From an uncultured Eubacteriales bacterium (GTDB taxonomy: Bacteria; Bacillota; Clostridia; Lachnospirales; CAG-274), in contig CABVAP010000134.1 of assembly GCA_902496345.1 (NCBI GenBank), positions 1 to 6,265 on the forward strand: a stretch of DNA of 6,265 nt, in the 5' to 3' direction. Positions 1 to 4,682 of this stretch are shown here, in pieces. Position numbers and translations under genes: made by a program. The stretch's first letter is position 1. Every line of letters starts with the position of its first letter. Below the pieces are notes generated by a model. It saw nothing but the letters and a program-made list of their open reading frames with translations, did no database searches and had not been told where the DNA came from.

Positions 1-138
1 TTTTAAAACCTTGAGACTCCGTCTCAAACTCTGCCCTCTTTCTTGAAAGAAAGAGGGGCAAAGAACTTTTGCCGGAAACTACGTTTCCTAATGCGTCCTC
101 CCCTTATGTAAGCAGAAATAAAATTTTTGCAAAAGCCT
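1..138 (+). repeat. Hairpin-module repeat, copy A (cut by window edge on the left)
   Basis: This stretch is a row of short palindromes in the same order as in copy C at the other end of the window. After TTAAAACC comes hairpin 1 (11-27, TTGAGAC, loop TCC, GTCTCAA). Hairpin 2 follows (34-57, 11-bp stem of CCCTCTTTCTT type with a TTGAA apex). Hairpin 3 is GGAAAC-TAC-GTTTCC at 74-88. The last part, AGCAGAAATAAAATTTTTGC (111-130), is the left half of hairpin 4; its right arm is missing, so this copy is truncated there. Positions 65-89 and 103-137 align closely with copy C. A 70-residue open frame on the minus strand (24-236) crosses these hairpins and is not treated as a gene. Confidence 0.75.
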
Positions 139-152
139 AGATTATACAGAAA

Positions 153-185
153 TTGAAACCTTTTTCTATCGCAAAAAGGTTTCAA
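153..185. repeat. Perfect 13-bp inverted repeat
   Basis: Arms TTGAAACCTTTTT (153-165) and AAAAAGGTTTCAA (173-185) are perfect complements around a 7-nt loop (ctatcgc). It lies between copies A and B of the hairpin-module repeat and is followed by AACTTT, as hairpin 2 is in other copies, so it may be a diverged member of the same hairpin set. Neither strand has a long T tract after the stem, so it is not a typical intrinsic terminator. Confidence 0.7.
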
Positions 186-209
186 ACTTTCCAAAATACT
201 CTTGTAGCA

Positions 210-371
210 TTTTAAGACCTTGGGGCTTTGCCCCAATACCTCTTAAAACCGTGGGCTTTGCCCACACCTACCAGCCTTTGAAAAGGCTGGACCTAAACTT
301 TATATCGGCTTTGCCGTCCCTATTCACTCTCTCGGCAAAAATAAAATTTTCACCAAATCTTTATTTTTGCC
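210..371 (+). repeat. Hairpin-module repeat, copy B (forward part)
   Basis: Modules in order: hairpin 1 at 220-236 (TTGGGGC-TTT-GCCCCAA), a 6-bp version at 251-265 (GTGGGC-TTT-GCCCAC), hairpin 2 at 271-290 (CCAGCCTTTGAAAAGGCTGG), a small CGGC-TTT-GCCG hairpin at 306-316, and hairpin 4 (arms GGCAAAAATAAA 334-345 and TTTATTTTTGCC 360-371, 14-nt loop). Positions 241-300 match 6055-6114 of copy C at 52 of 60 positions by my count. Hairpin 3 is absent in the forward direction; an inverted copy lies at 387-414. Confidence 0.8.
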
Positions 372-386
372 ACTTTCAGTCGACAA

Positions 387-414
387 CAAGACAGGAAACG
401 TAGTTTACGGCAAA
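387..414 (-). repeat. Inverted copy of the hairpin 3 module
   Basis: Read on the minus strand this segment matches 6114-6141 at 26 of 28 positions, including the core AAACTACGTTTCCTGTCTTG. It is therefore a copy of the hairpin 3 module in opposite orientation. Together with hairpin 4 (334-371, itself palindromic) and the inverted hairpin 1 at 542-558, it suggests a second, reversed repeat copy placed tail to tail with copy B. Confidence 0.8.
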
Positions 415-419
415 TACGT

Positions 420-511
420 GGCACTGTTTATGAGCTTGTGCAAATAAAATCAATTTAAAACAAAAACGGTTCAATTTTGTTTTAAATTGATTTTATGCAA
501 GCGAATGTGCC
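420..511. repeat. Long AT-rich inverted repeat with a perfect 22-bp core
   Basis: The arms 444-465 and 475-496 are perfect 22-bp complements (ATAAAATC... / ...GATTTTAT) around a 9-nt loop (acggttcaa). Outside the core, GGCAC (420-424) pairs with GTGCC (507-511) and GCTTG (434-438) with CAAGC (498-502), with bulges, so the whole dyad is about 92 nt. It contains no protein-coding frame. A small non-autonomous palindromic element, a cruciform-forming site or a structured RNA are all possible; no target-site duplication is evident. Confidence 0.8.
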
Positions 512-533
512 GTTGTTAATTTTGATAAGTATT

Positions 534-586
534 GTGGGGTGGTGTGGCAAAGACACACGGTCTTAAAAAGATTAAGACACCCCAAC
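534..586. repeat. Inverted hairpin 1 module within a possible three-way junction
   Basis: Minus-strand reading gives AAGACC followed by GTGTGTC-TTT-GCCACAC (558-542), a variant of hairpin 1 with one T-C mismatch, then CACCCC as in copy C. On the plus strand two adjacent hairpins, 542-558 and TCTTAA-AAAGA-TTAAGA (561-577), are enclosed by GGGGTG (536-541) and CACCCC (578-583). This would form a compact three-way junction. It may be only a by-product of the repeat, but the fit is tight. Confidence 0.6.
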
Positions 587-590
587 ATTT

Positions 591-625
591 AAAGCCTTGG
601 GCATTGCCCAAGGCTTTTGTTTTTA
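591..625 (+). terminator. Strong hairpin with T-rich tail on the plus strand
   Basis: A perfect 12-bp stem (AAAGCCTTGGGC 591-602, GCCCAAGGCTTT 606-617, loop ATT) is followed by TGTTTTT on the plus strand. In that direction it is a good intrinsic terminator, although no rightward gene precedes it. In the leftward direction it lies 15 nt past the stop codon of the 633-1316 gene, but only three T residues follow the stem. It probably also ends the leftward operon, acting in both directions with unequal strength. Its GGGC-ATT-GCCC tip resembles hairpin 1 of the repeat family. Confidence 0.7.
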
Positions 626-632
626 CAAAAAA

Positions 633-1316
633 CTAAATTTCAACATTTGCTTTTTTGGCAAGCTCTCGCACTCTTTCAATAATGTCTTTACCTTTTTTAG
701 TGAGGTTGTCATAGTATTCCTGTTTTGTGTCGTCACCGTTTAAATCGTCAGTAAGAGATATTACACTTTCCCTAATGCTGTCAAATTCAGCTTGATAGTC
801 TTTGTATTGGTCAACTAAATGAACTCCGTCACCAGAAACCATTTTCTTTGTAATAGTGTCAAATAAATTTTTTAATTCTGTAAAAGTAGTTTGAAAATCT
901 GCTTTATTTAAATGAAGTTCACCGTCAAGTGCTGTTATAAGCTTTTCTGCCTCATCAACTACTTTGCTAAGTTTCTCGTAATAAGCGTCAGCAGTAAGAC
1001 TTTGGTCTTTGTCCTTGCTCTCGATAATCTCGCCCATTTCTGCCACTTTGCTTTGGAAAACAGCATACTCATCTTTAACTGTCTGTGAATATTCAGATTT
1101 AACTGTCTTTCCGTCAGATTCAAGAATTTCAGCCGAAATTGTACCAAACTTCTCAGCAATATTTTGTGTTTTTTCTTGAATTTGACTTTCTACTTCTGCG
1201 TTTGAAGTCTTGTTTGATGTAGAGCTAAAGTAAATAGCAACAGCTAAAATTCCAATAATAACTATAGCCCCAAAAATAATAAATATAATCTGTGTTTTGT
1301 TTTTATTTTCATTCAT
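633..1316 (-). CDS. Membrane-anchored extracytoplasmic helical protein, function unknown
   Basis: This 227-residue protein is not one I recognise. It has a short Lys/Asn-rich N-terminus, one hydrophobic segment at about residues 9-30 (IIFIIFGAIVIIGILAVAIYF), then about 195 charged, largely helical residues with no cysteine, consistent with an N-in, C-out anchored protein. Two similar helix-turn-helix units are visible at about 80-130 and 171-220; both contain an acidic turn followed by a YYxxL motif, suggesting internal duplication. There is no lipobox, so it is not a lipoprotein. It ends in TAG and lies 114 nt after the M23 peptidase gene, in the same direction. The ATG at 1316 has no good adjacent ribosome binding site; the nearest purine-rich sequence (AAAGGAAAGG) is about 45 nt upstream. 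An envelope-associated role is inferred only from topology and neighbours. Confidence 0.85.
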   Translation of the reverse strand: MNENKNKTQIIFIIFGAIVIIGILAVAIYFSSTSNKTSNAEVESQIQEKTQNIAEKFGTISAEILESDGKTVKSEYSQTVKDEYAVFQSKVAEMGEIIESKDKDQSLTADAYYEKLSKVVDEAEKLITALDGELHLNKADFQTTFTELKNLFDTITKKMVSGDGVHLVDQYKDYQAEFDSIRESVISLTDDLNGDDTKQEYYDNLTKKGKDIIERVRELAKKANVEI

Positions 1317-1329
1317 AATTAGTGTATAA

Positions 1330-1370
1330 GCTATTGCTTTAGTTTAGAAAAAACAATAAGCCTTTCCTTT
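1330..1370 (-). promoter_or_regulatory. Leader with distant ribosome-binding-like sequence and small hairpin
   Basis: The leader contains AAAGGAAAGG (1370-1361), then GCTTATTG (1361-1354) that can pair with CAATAGC (1336-1330) with one bulged base, then 13 nt to the ATG. The hairpin could bring the purine-rich sequence closer to the start codon. This is inference from pairing only; the stem is short and AU-rich. Confidence 0.3.
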
Positions 1371-1373
1371 CAT

Positions 1374-1404
1374 ATTGTATAATTAAAATTAATACCGTCA
1401 GCAA
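1374..1404 (-). promoter_or_regulatory. Candidate promoter for the 633-1316 gene
   Basis: Reading leftward, TTGCTG (1404-1399) is followed after 17 bp by TATACA (1381-1376); an overlapping choice is CTGACG, 16 bp, TACAAT (1379-1374). Either would start transcription about 50 nt before the ATG. No intrinsic terminator is visible between the M23 stop codon and this site, so read-through from upstream is also likely. Confidence 0.45.
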
Positions 1405-1430
1405 AAATTAATAAAAATCAACAAAATCTT

Positions 1431-2903
1431 TTAATTGCCACCTAAGTAAGACATAGGGTCGTGTGCAACGCCACCTTCACGTATTTCAAAGTGGCAATGA
1501 TTTCCTGTGCTGTCACCGGTTGTACCGACATAAGCAATAAGTTGACCCTGTGCAACTCTGTCACCAACAGAAACAGCAACGCTTGTGTTGTGTGCATAAT
1601 ATGTTTCAAGGCCATTTTCGTGAGATATTTTTACAAGATTACCATATCCACCACTGTTCCAGCCAGCAAAAGTTACAACGCCACCGTCAGAGGCATAAAC
1701 AGGAGTTCCGGCAGGTGCAGCAATATCAATACCTTTGTGAACAGTACCCCATCTTGCACCAAAACCAGAGGTAAAAGTACCACTTACAGGAAGTTTAAAA
1801 TTACCAGTCGCCTTTTTAGGAGGTTCCTCAAGTGTACCGACTTCAACCTTTTGTTTTGTAGGTTTTGAGATATTTGTTTCTTTCAAAGTTTTTCTTGAAA
1901 CCTCTTTGTTATTAACGTAAGTAACTTCGTCGATAACCTTTTTAGAGCCGTTTTTACCCTCTTGTAAAACTTTTTTGTATGTTTTATATTCTGTATCGTT
2001 TTTTACTTCTTCTGTTTCAAACGGAATATCTTTATTGTATGAAACTTTTTTAACAACTTTTAAAGATAATAGAGGTTTTTCTTCTGTCACAGCAATTTCT
2101 TCGCCGATGTGAATAACAGAGTTTTCATTAATATCAGGATTAAGGCTGTAAATTTCAGAAGTTGAAAGACCAACGTTACTTGCAATTTTCTCAATAGTAT
2201 CCCCAGATTGAACGACATATTTTTTTGTATCTTGAATATTTTTGTTTAAAATATCATAAGCTTCACTTTTAGATATAATGTTTTCCGAATCAGTTTCCTT
2301 TTCGATTATTTCTATTTTGTCAGTAAATTCAGCCGAAACAACATCTGACTTTGAGCCGATTCTTTCATTTTTAATTTTTTCAAGAACTTTGTCGGCATCT
2401 TCTTTTGATTTCAAGCAAGCCATTTCTTCACCATTTACAACAATGTTAAATGAGTTGATAGAAAAAGAAATCTGGTCTTTTACTGAATTAACAATTTCGT
2501 CTTCTGTAGAAATATCAGAATTTGACGCAATAACAGGAACAAGCTCAATTTTTTCTTTTATAAGTGCGTCTGTACCTGTTTCTTCGCTAATTTTAGAAGT
2601 AACATTAGAATATAATTCACTTTCAGTAATTTCTGTATTGTCTATAAACCCAACTTGACTATCATTAATATAAACAGCCTGTGCGTTGTTTTTTGTAAAA
2701 ATAGATGTTATTCCAACAGATGTAACAATAACTGAAAGAATAAGTGAAAACTTAAGGACATAACTAAGTCCTTTTTGACAATAAATTCTTCTCCTCAAAA
2801 TAAAGCTAGAAAAAAGTTTCAATCTTTTAATTTTTTCGGAATTAATGAACTTATCAAAGTATAACTTAAATACCTTTGCAACTCTTTTGATATTTTTCAA
2901 CAT
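1431..2903 (-). CDS. Membrane-anchored M23 (LytM-type) peptidoglycan endopeptidase with LysM and G5 domains
   Basis: The 490-residue product has a basic N-terminus, one membrane segment at about 45-69, an extracytoplasmic region containing two short 'VYINDSQVG / VVNGEEMA' units, a LysM domain (about 228-273, YVVQSGDTIEKIA), a G5 domain (about 278-356, with IPFETE near its start and a VGT end) and a C-terminal M23 domain (about 379-482). The zinc ligands of M23 are visible: H389 and D393 in HKGID and H471 in HCHFE; H438 and H469 are the catalytic-type histidines. The family cuts peptide crosslinks in peptidoglycan; LysM binds glycan, and G5 is a wall-associated adhesion-type domain. The start at 2903 is preferred because AGGAGGG lies 11 nt upstream, inside the longer frame that begins at 2927. 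It follows the SLH gene by 41 nt, so co-transcription is likely. A role in wall remodelling during growth or sporulation is possible; the exact substrate is not readable. Confidence 0.95.
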   Translation of the reverse strand: MLKNIKRVAKVFKLYFDKFINSEKIKRLKLFSSFILRRRIYCQKGLSYVLKFSLILSVIVTSVGITSIFTKNNAQAVYINDSQVGFIDNTEITESELYSNVTSKISEETGTDALIKEKIELVPVIASNSDISTEDEIVNSVKDQISFSINSFNIVVNGEEMACLKSKEDADKVLEKIKNERIGSKSDVVSAEFTDKIEIIEKETDSENIISKSEAYDILNKNIQDTKKYVVQSGDTIEKIASNVGLSTSEIYSLNPDINENSVIHIGEEIAVTEEKPLLSLKVVKKVSYNKDIPFETEEVKNDTEYKTYKKVLQEGKNGSKKVIDEVTYVNNKEVSRKTLKETNISKPTKQKVEVGTLEEPPKKATGNFKLPVSGTFTSGFGARWGTVHKGIDIAAPAGTPVYASDGGVVTFAGWNSGGYGNLVKISHENGLETYYAHNTSVAVSVGDRVAQGQLIAYVGTTGDSTGNHCHFEIREGGVAHDPMSYLGGN

Positions 2904-2914
2904 AACTAATAAAA

Positions 2915-2921
2915 CCCTCCT
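2915..2921 (-). promoter_or_regulatory. Ribosome binding site that sets the M23 gene start
   Basis: AGGAGGG on the minus strand lies 11 nt before the ATG at 2903 and just inside the longer frame starting at 2927, which itself has no ribosome binding site. This favours the internal start. Confidence 0.8.
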
Positions 2922-2944
2922 AAACATTTTATGTTGATTTAATT

Positions 2945-4486
2945 CTACAAGTTGTCAAGAACAAATATAACGTCTATAGTTTTTGTATTTTCGTCTTCGT
3001 ATAAAACGTAAACTTCTGTATATTTTTTAAGGTCATCAAAATCTATTTTTTTACCAGTTGTACAATCAAAACATTCTGTAATATCTTTGTCATAGTAAAA
3101 TTCTTCTTCGTCTGCTTGGTCGTTTTTGATAGTAATTTCATCGTCAGTAATATCAGTAAGATAGCCGATTTTGACATTTTTATCATTTTTAGAAACAAAC
3201 TTGAGCGTTTTTATTCTTCCCTCGTTAGCTGTCACATAAACAGAATCACCAATTTTAAGAGAATAGATAGGGACAGTATATCTTGTTGAAGAAAAATATT
3301 TAACATCGCCATCTTTTGTTGTTATACCGATTAAACATTCATTTTTCAATGATTGTTCAATTTTCAAACTAGTAATAATACCACTTGCAGAGCTATCTTC
3401 AGATAAAGCTATTTCTGAGGAAGTGTTGTTTTGTGTATTATTATTTTGTGTGTTATTATTTTGTGTGCTGTCTGGTTTTGTATCTGTATTGCTGTTATCT
3501 TCTGTTTTATTTGGATTTTCTTTCAATAAAGAAAGTTCAATAATTTCAGAATTATTAATAACAGCAGAGGCATAAAGACCAGATTGGATAGACTCAATTG
3601 AACCGGCCTCTTTTTCAAGTGTTATTTTAACGTTTGCTGATAAACGATAAGTTGTTATTTCATCACCTTTTTTAATTTGAACAAGGTTAAGATTTTTGTA
3701 CACATCTGTAACAACACCGTCTACTGATGAAACATTGTTCACCTGTGTTGAGTTATCAGTTTGAGCCGTATTATTTTGGTTATTTCCAGAAGCGTTATTT
3801 ACTGTAGGAGATAACACCTCTGTAACATTGTTCAAAAGAACACAAAATTCAGCTCTTGTAACAGCATTTTTAGGGTGACAAAGTCCGTCACTACCACCAC
3901 TCATAACGTTTATAGATTTAAGGTAATTTATTGCACCTTTTCTATCTTCTGTTATAGAAGAGTCATCTTTAAAATAATTTGCATTTTTAAGGGCATCGGC
4001 CTCAGATGTTTTTCCCATTAATCTAACAAGGAAAACAGCTATTTCTTCTCTTGAAATTGCTCTAAATTTTTCTGAAGCGTCATCAGAGAATAACATAAAA
4101 GTATCAAGGTCACTTTCAGTTAATATATTTTTAGATAACAAAAAAGCGATTTGGTTGTTAGACTCTGTGTTCCATTTAGAAAATTTAGCAGAGTATTTAG
4201 AGATTATAGCATTTTGAGCAGAATAGTCACCGTCAGAAAAACCAGCGACATTGGCCAAAATTTTAGAAATAGTAAATTTATCAATATAACCGTCAGGGTT
4301 AAATGTTGATGATGTAAAATCTCTTAGATAGCCTTTTGCGTGGATACTTTCAACTGATGCGTAAGCCCAGTGAGTTGAAGGCACATCTGTATAAACCGCA
4401 CCGAAGGCCATAGAAGATAAGCATATCCCAGCAATTTGTAAAGTGCAGACAAAGGTACAAACTTTTTTAGTAAATCTTCTAACCAT
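2945..4486 (-). CDS. Exported SLH-domain cell-wall protein with unknown beta-rich C-terminal region
   Basis: The 513-residue protein begins MVRRFTKKVCTF with a signal peptide ending near AFGA (residue 30). Three SLH-type segments follow at about 31-83, 104-159 and 168-225. The third has a canonical VTRAEF motif; the second has SREE and the first IDKF, so the TRAE motif is degenerate in two of three. SLH domains bind secondary wall polymers, so surface attachment is expected. An Asn/Thr-rich linker (about 226-252) leads to a domain at about 253-322 (starting VDGVVTDVYKN), a second low-complexity linker with TQNNN repeats (341-354) and a region at about 367-513 of short beta-like units (GIITSLK, GDSVYVTANEGRIKTL, IGYLTDITDDEITI). 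I do not recognise the C-terminal domains. The start at 4486 has AAGGAG 9 nt upstream; the longer frame from 4576 would begin upstream of the candidate promoter. It is probably the first gene of an operon with the M23 peptidase. Confidence 0.9.
   Translation of the reverse strand: MVRRFTKKVCTFVCTLQIAGICLSSMAFGAVYTDVPSTHWAYASVESIHAKGYLRDFTSSTFNPDGYIDKFTISKILANVAGFSDGDYSAQNAIISKYSAKFSKWNTESNNQIAFLLSKNILTESDLDTFMLFSDDASEKFRAISREEIAVFLVRLMGKTSEADALKNANYFKDDSSITEDRKGAINYLKSINVMSGGSDGLCHPKNAVTRAEFCVLLNNVTEVLSPTVNNASGNNQNNTAQTDNSTQVNNVSSVDGVVTDVYKNLNLVQIKKGDEITTYRLSANVKITLEKEAGSIESIQSGLYASAVINNSEIIELSLLKENPNKTEDNSNTDTKPDSTQNNNTQNNNTQNNTSSEIALSEDSSASGIITSLKIEQSLKNECLIGITTKDGDVKYFSSTRYTVPIYSLKIGDSVYVTANEGRIKTLKFVSKNDKNVKIGYLTDITDDEITIKNDQADEEEFYYDKDITECFDCTTGKKIDFDDLKKYTEVYVLYEDENTKTIDVIFVLDNL
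3422..3466 (-). repeat. Three tandem 15-bp units inside the SLH gene
   Basis: The units ACACAAAATAATAAC, ACACAAAATAATAAT and a diverged ACACAAAACAACACT encode TQNNN, TQNNN and TQNNT in the low-complexity linker. The unit is a multiple of three, so gain or loss of copies would change linker length without shifting the frame. Confidence 0.85.
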
Positions 4487-4495
4487 AGTTTTCAG

Positions 4496-4501
4496 CTCCT
4501 T
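4496..4501 (-). promoter_or_regulatory. Ribosome binding site that sets the SLH gene start
   Basis: AAGGAG on the minus strand lies 9 nt before the ATG at 4486. The alternative ATG at 4576 lies upstream of the candidate promoter's -35 element, so it should not be in the message. Confidence 0.85.
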
Positions 4502-4525
4502 AATTTTATTTTTCAACAAACTGCA

Positions 4526-4543
4526 TACACTAAAGAGAGTGTA
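4526..4543. promoter_or_regulatory. Dyad over the -10 and start region of the SLH promoter
   Basis: TACACT (4526-4531) and AGTGTA (4538-4543) are perfect 6-bp complements around six bases. The right half is the proposed -10 of the leftward promoter. It could be an operator or a 5'-end hairpin of the message, or chance. Confidence 0.35.
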
Positions 4544-4566
4544 ACATAAAAAAGAGATTTTTGCAA
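4538..4566 (-). promoter_or_regulatory. Candidate promoter for the SLH-M23 operon
   Basis: Reading leftward, TTGCAA (4566-4561), a 17-bp spacer and TACACT (4543-4538) preceded by TGT give a sigma-A-type promoter with an extended -10. Transcription would start near 4530, giving a leader of about 45 nt. The -10 lies in an 18-bp dyad (4526-4543) and the -35 in another (4560-4577). Confidence 0.6.
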
Positions 4567-4577
4567 TATGTTGCAAA
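4560..4577. promoter_or_regulatory. Dyad TTTGCAA-TATG-TTGCAAA over the SLH promoter -35
   Basis: Two 7-bp arms, TTTGCAA (4560-4566) and TTGCAAA (4571-4577), flank TATG. The dyad overlaps the proposed leftward -35 element and sits 44 bp before the hflX -35, a suitable place for a regulator of one or both divergent promoters. No regulator gene is in the window. Confidence 0.35.
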
Positions 4578-4621
4578 CTATTTTAGAAAAATTTAATATA
4601 AAATTACAGAAACTGTTTTGC

Positions 4622-4650
4622 TTGCAGTAAATAGGTCGTTATGATATACT
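4622..4650 (+). promoter_or_regulatory. hflX promoter with extended -10
   Basis: TTGCAG (4622-4627), a 17-bp spacer and TATACT (4645-4650) with an upstream TGA (4642-4644) form an extended -10 promoter. Transcription would begin near 4657, leaving a leader of about 26 nt before the start at 4683. The ATG at 4641 lies just upstream of and against the -10, so it cannot start the protein if this promoter is used. Confidence 0.7.
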
Positions 4651-4669
4651 TTTGTGTAAATAAGAATTT

Positions 4670-4676
4670 AGGAGGT
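4670..4676 (+). promoter_or_regulatory. Ribosome binding site that sets the hflX start
   Basis: AGGAGGT lies 6 nt before the ATG at 4683, a near-perfect match to the 16S rRNA 3' end. It decides for 4683 over the ATG at 4641. Confidence 0.9.
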
Positions 4677-4682
4677 AGATTT

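Noticed and set aside
24..236. 70-residue open frame on the minus strand
   Set aside because: It runs across several palindromes of the repeat family, has no ribosome binding site evident and no recognisable domain, so it is most likely a by-product of the repeat.
200..600. CRISPR array
   Set aside because: The repeats are palindromic modules of unlike sequence without regular spacers of similar length, and there are no cas genes.
1461..1868. Plus-strand open frames opposite the M23 gene
   Set aside because: They are antisense to clear LysM, G5 and M23 coding sequence and show no domain or ribosome binding site of their own.
2904..2927. Upstream start of the M23 gene at 2927
   Set aside because: The AGGAGGG site lies inside this extension and serves the ATG at 2903.
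4487..4576. Upstream start of the SLH gene at 4576
   Set aside because: It lies upstream of the candidate promoter, and the extra residues precede a normal signal peptide; the AAGGAG site points to 4486.
4641..4682. Upstream start of hflX at 4641
   Set aside because: The ATG overlaps the promoter -10 region and has no ribosome binding site, while AGGAGGT sits 6 nt before 4683.
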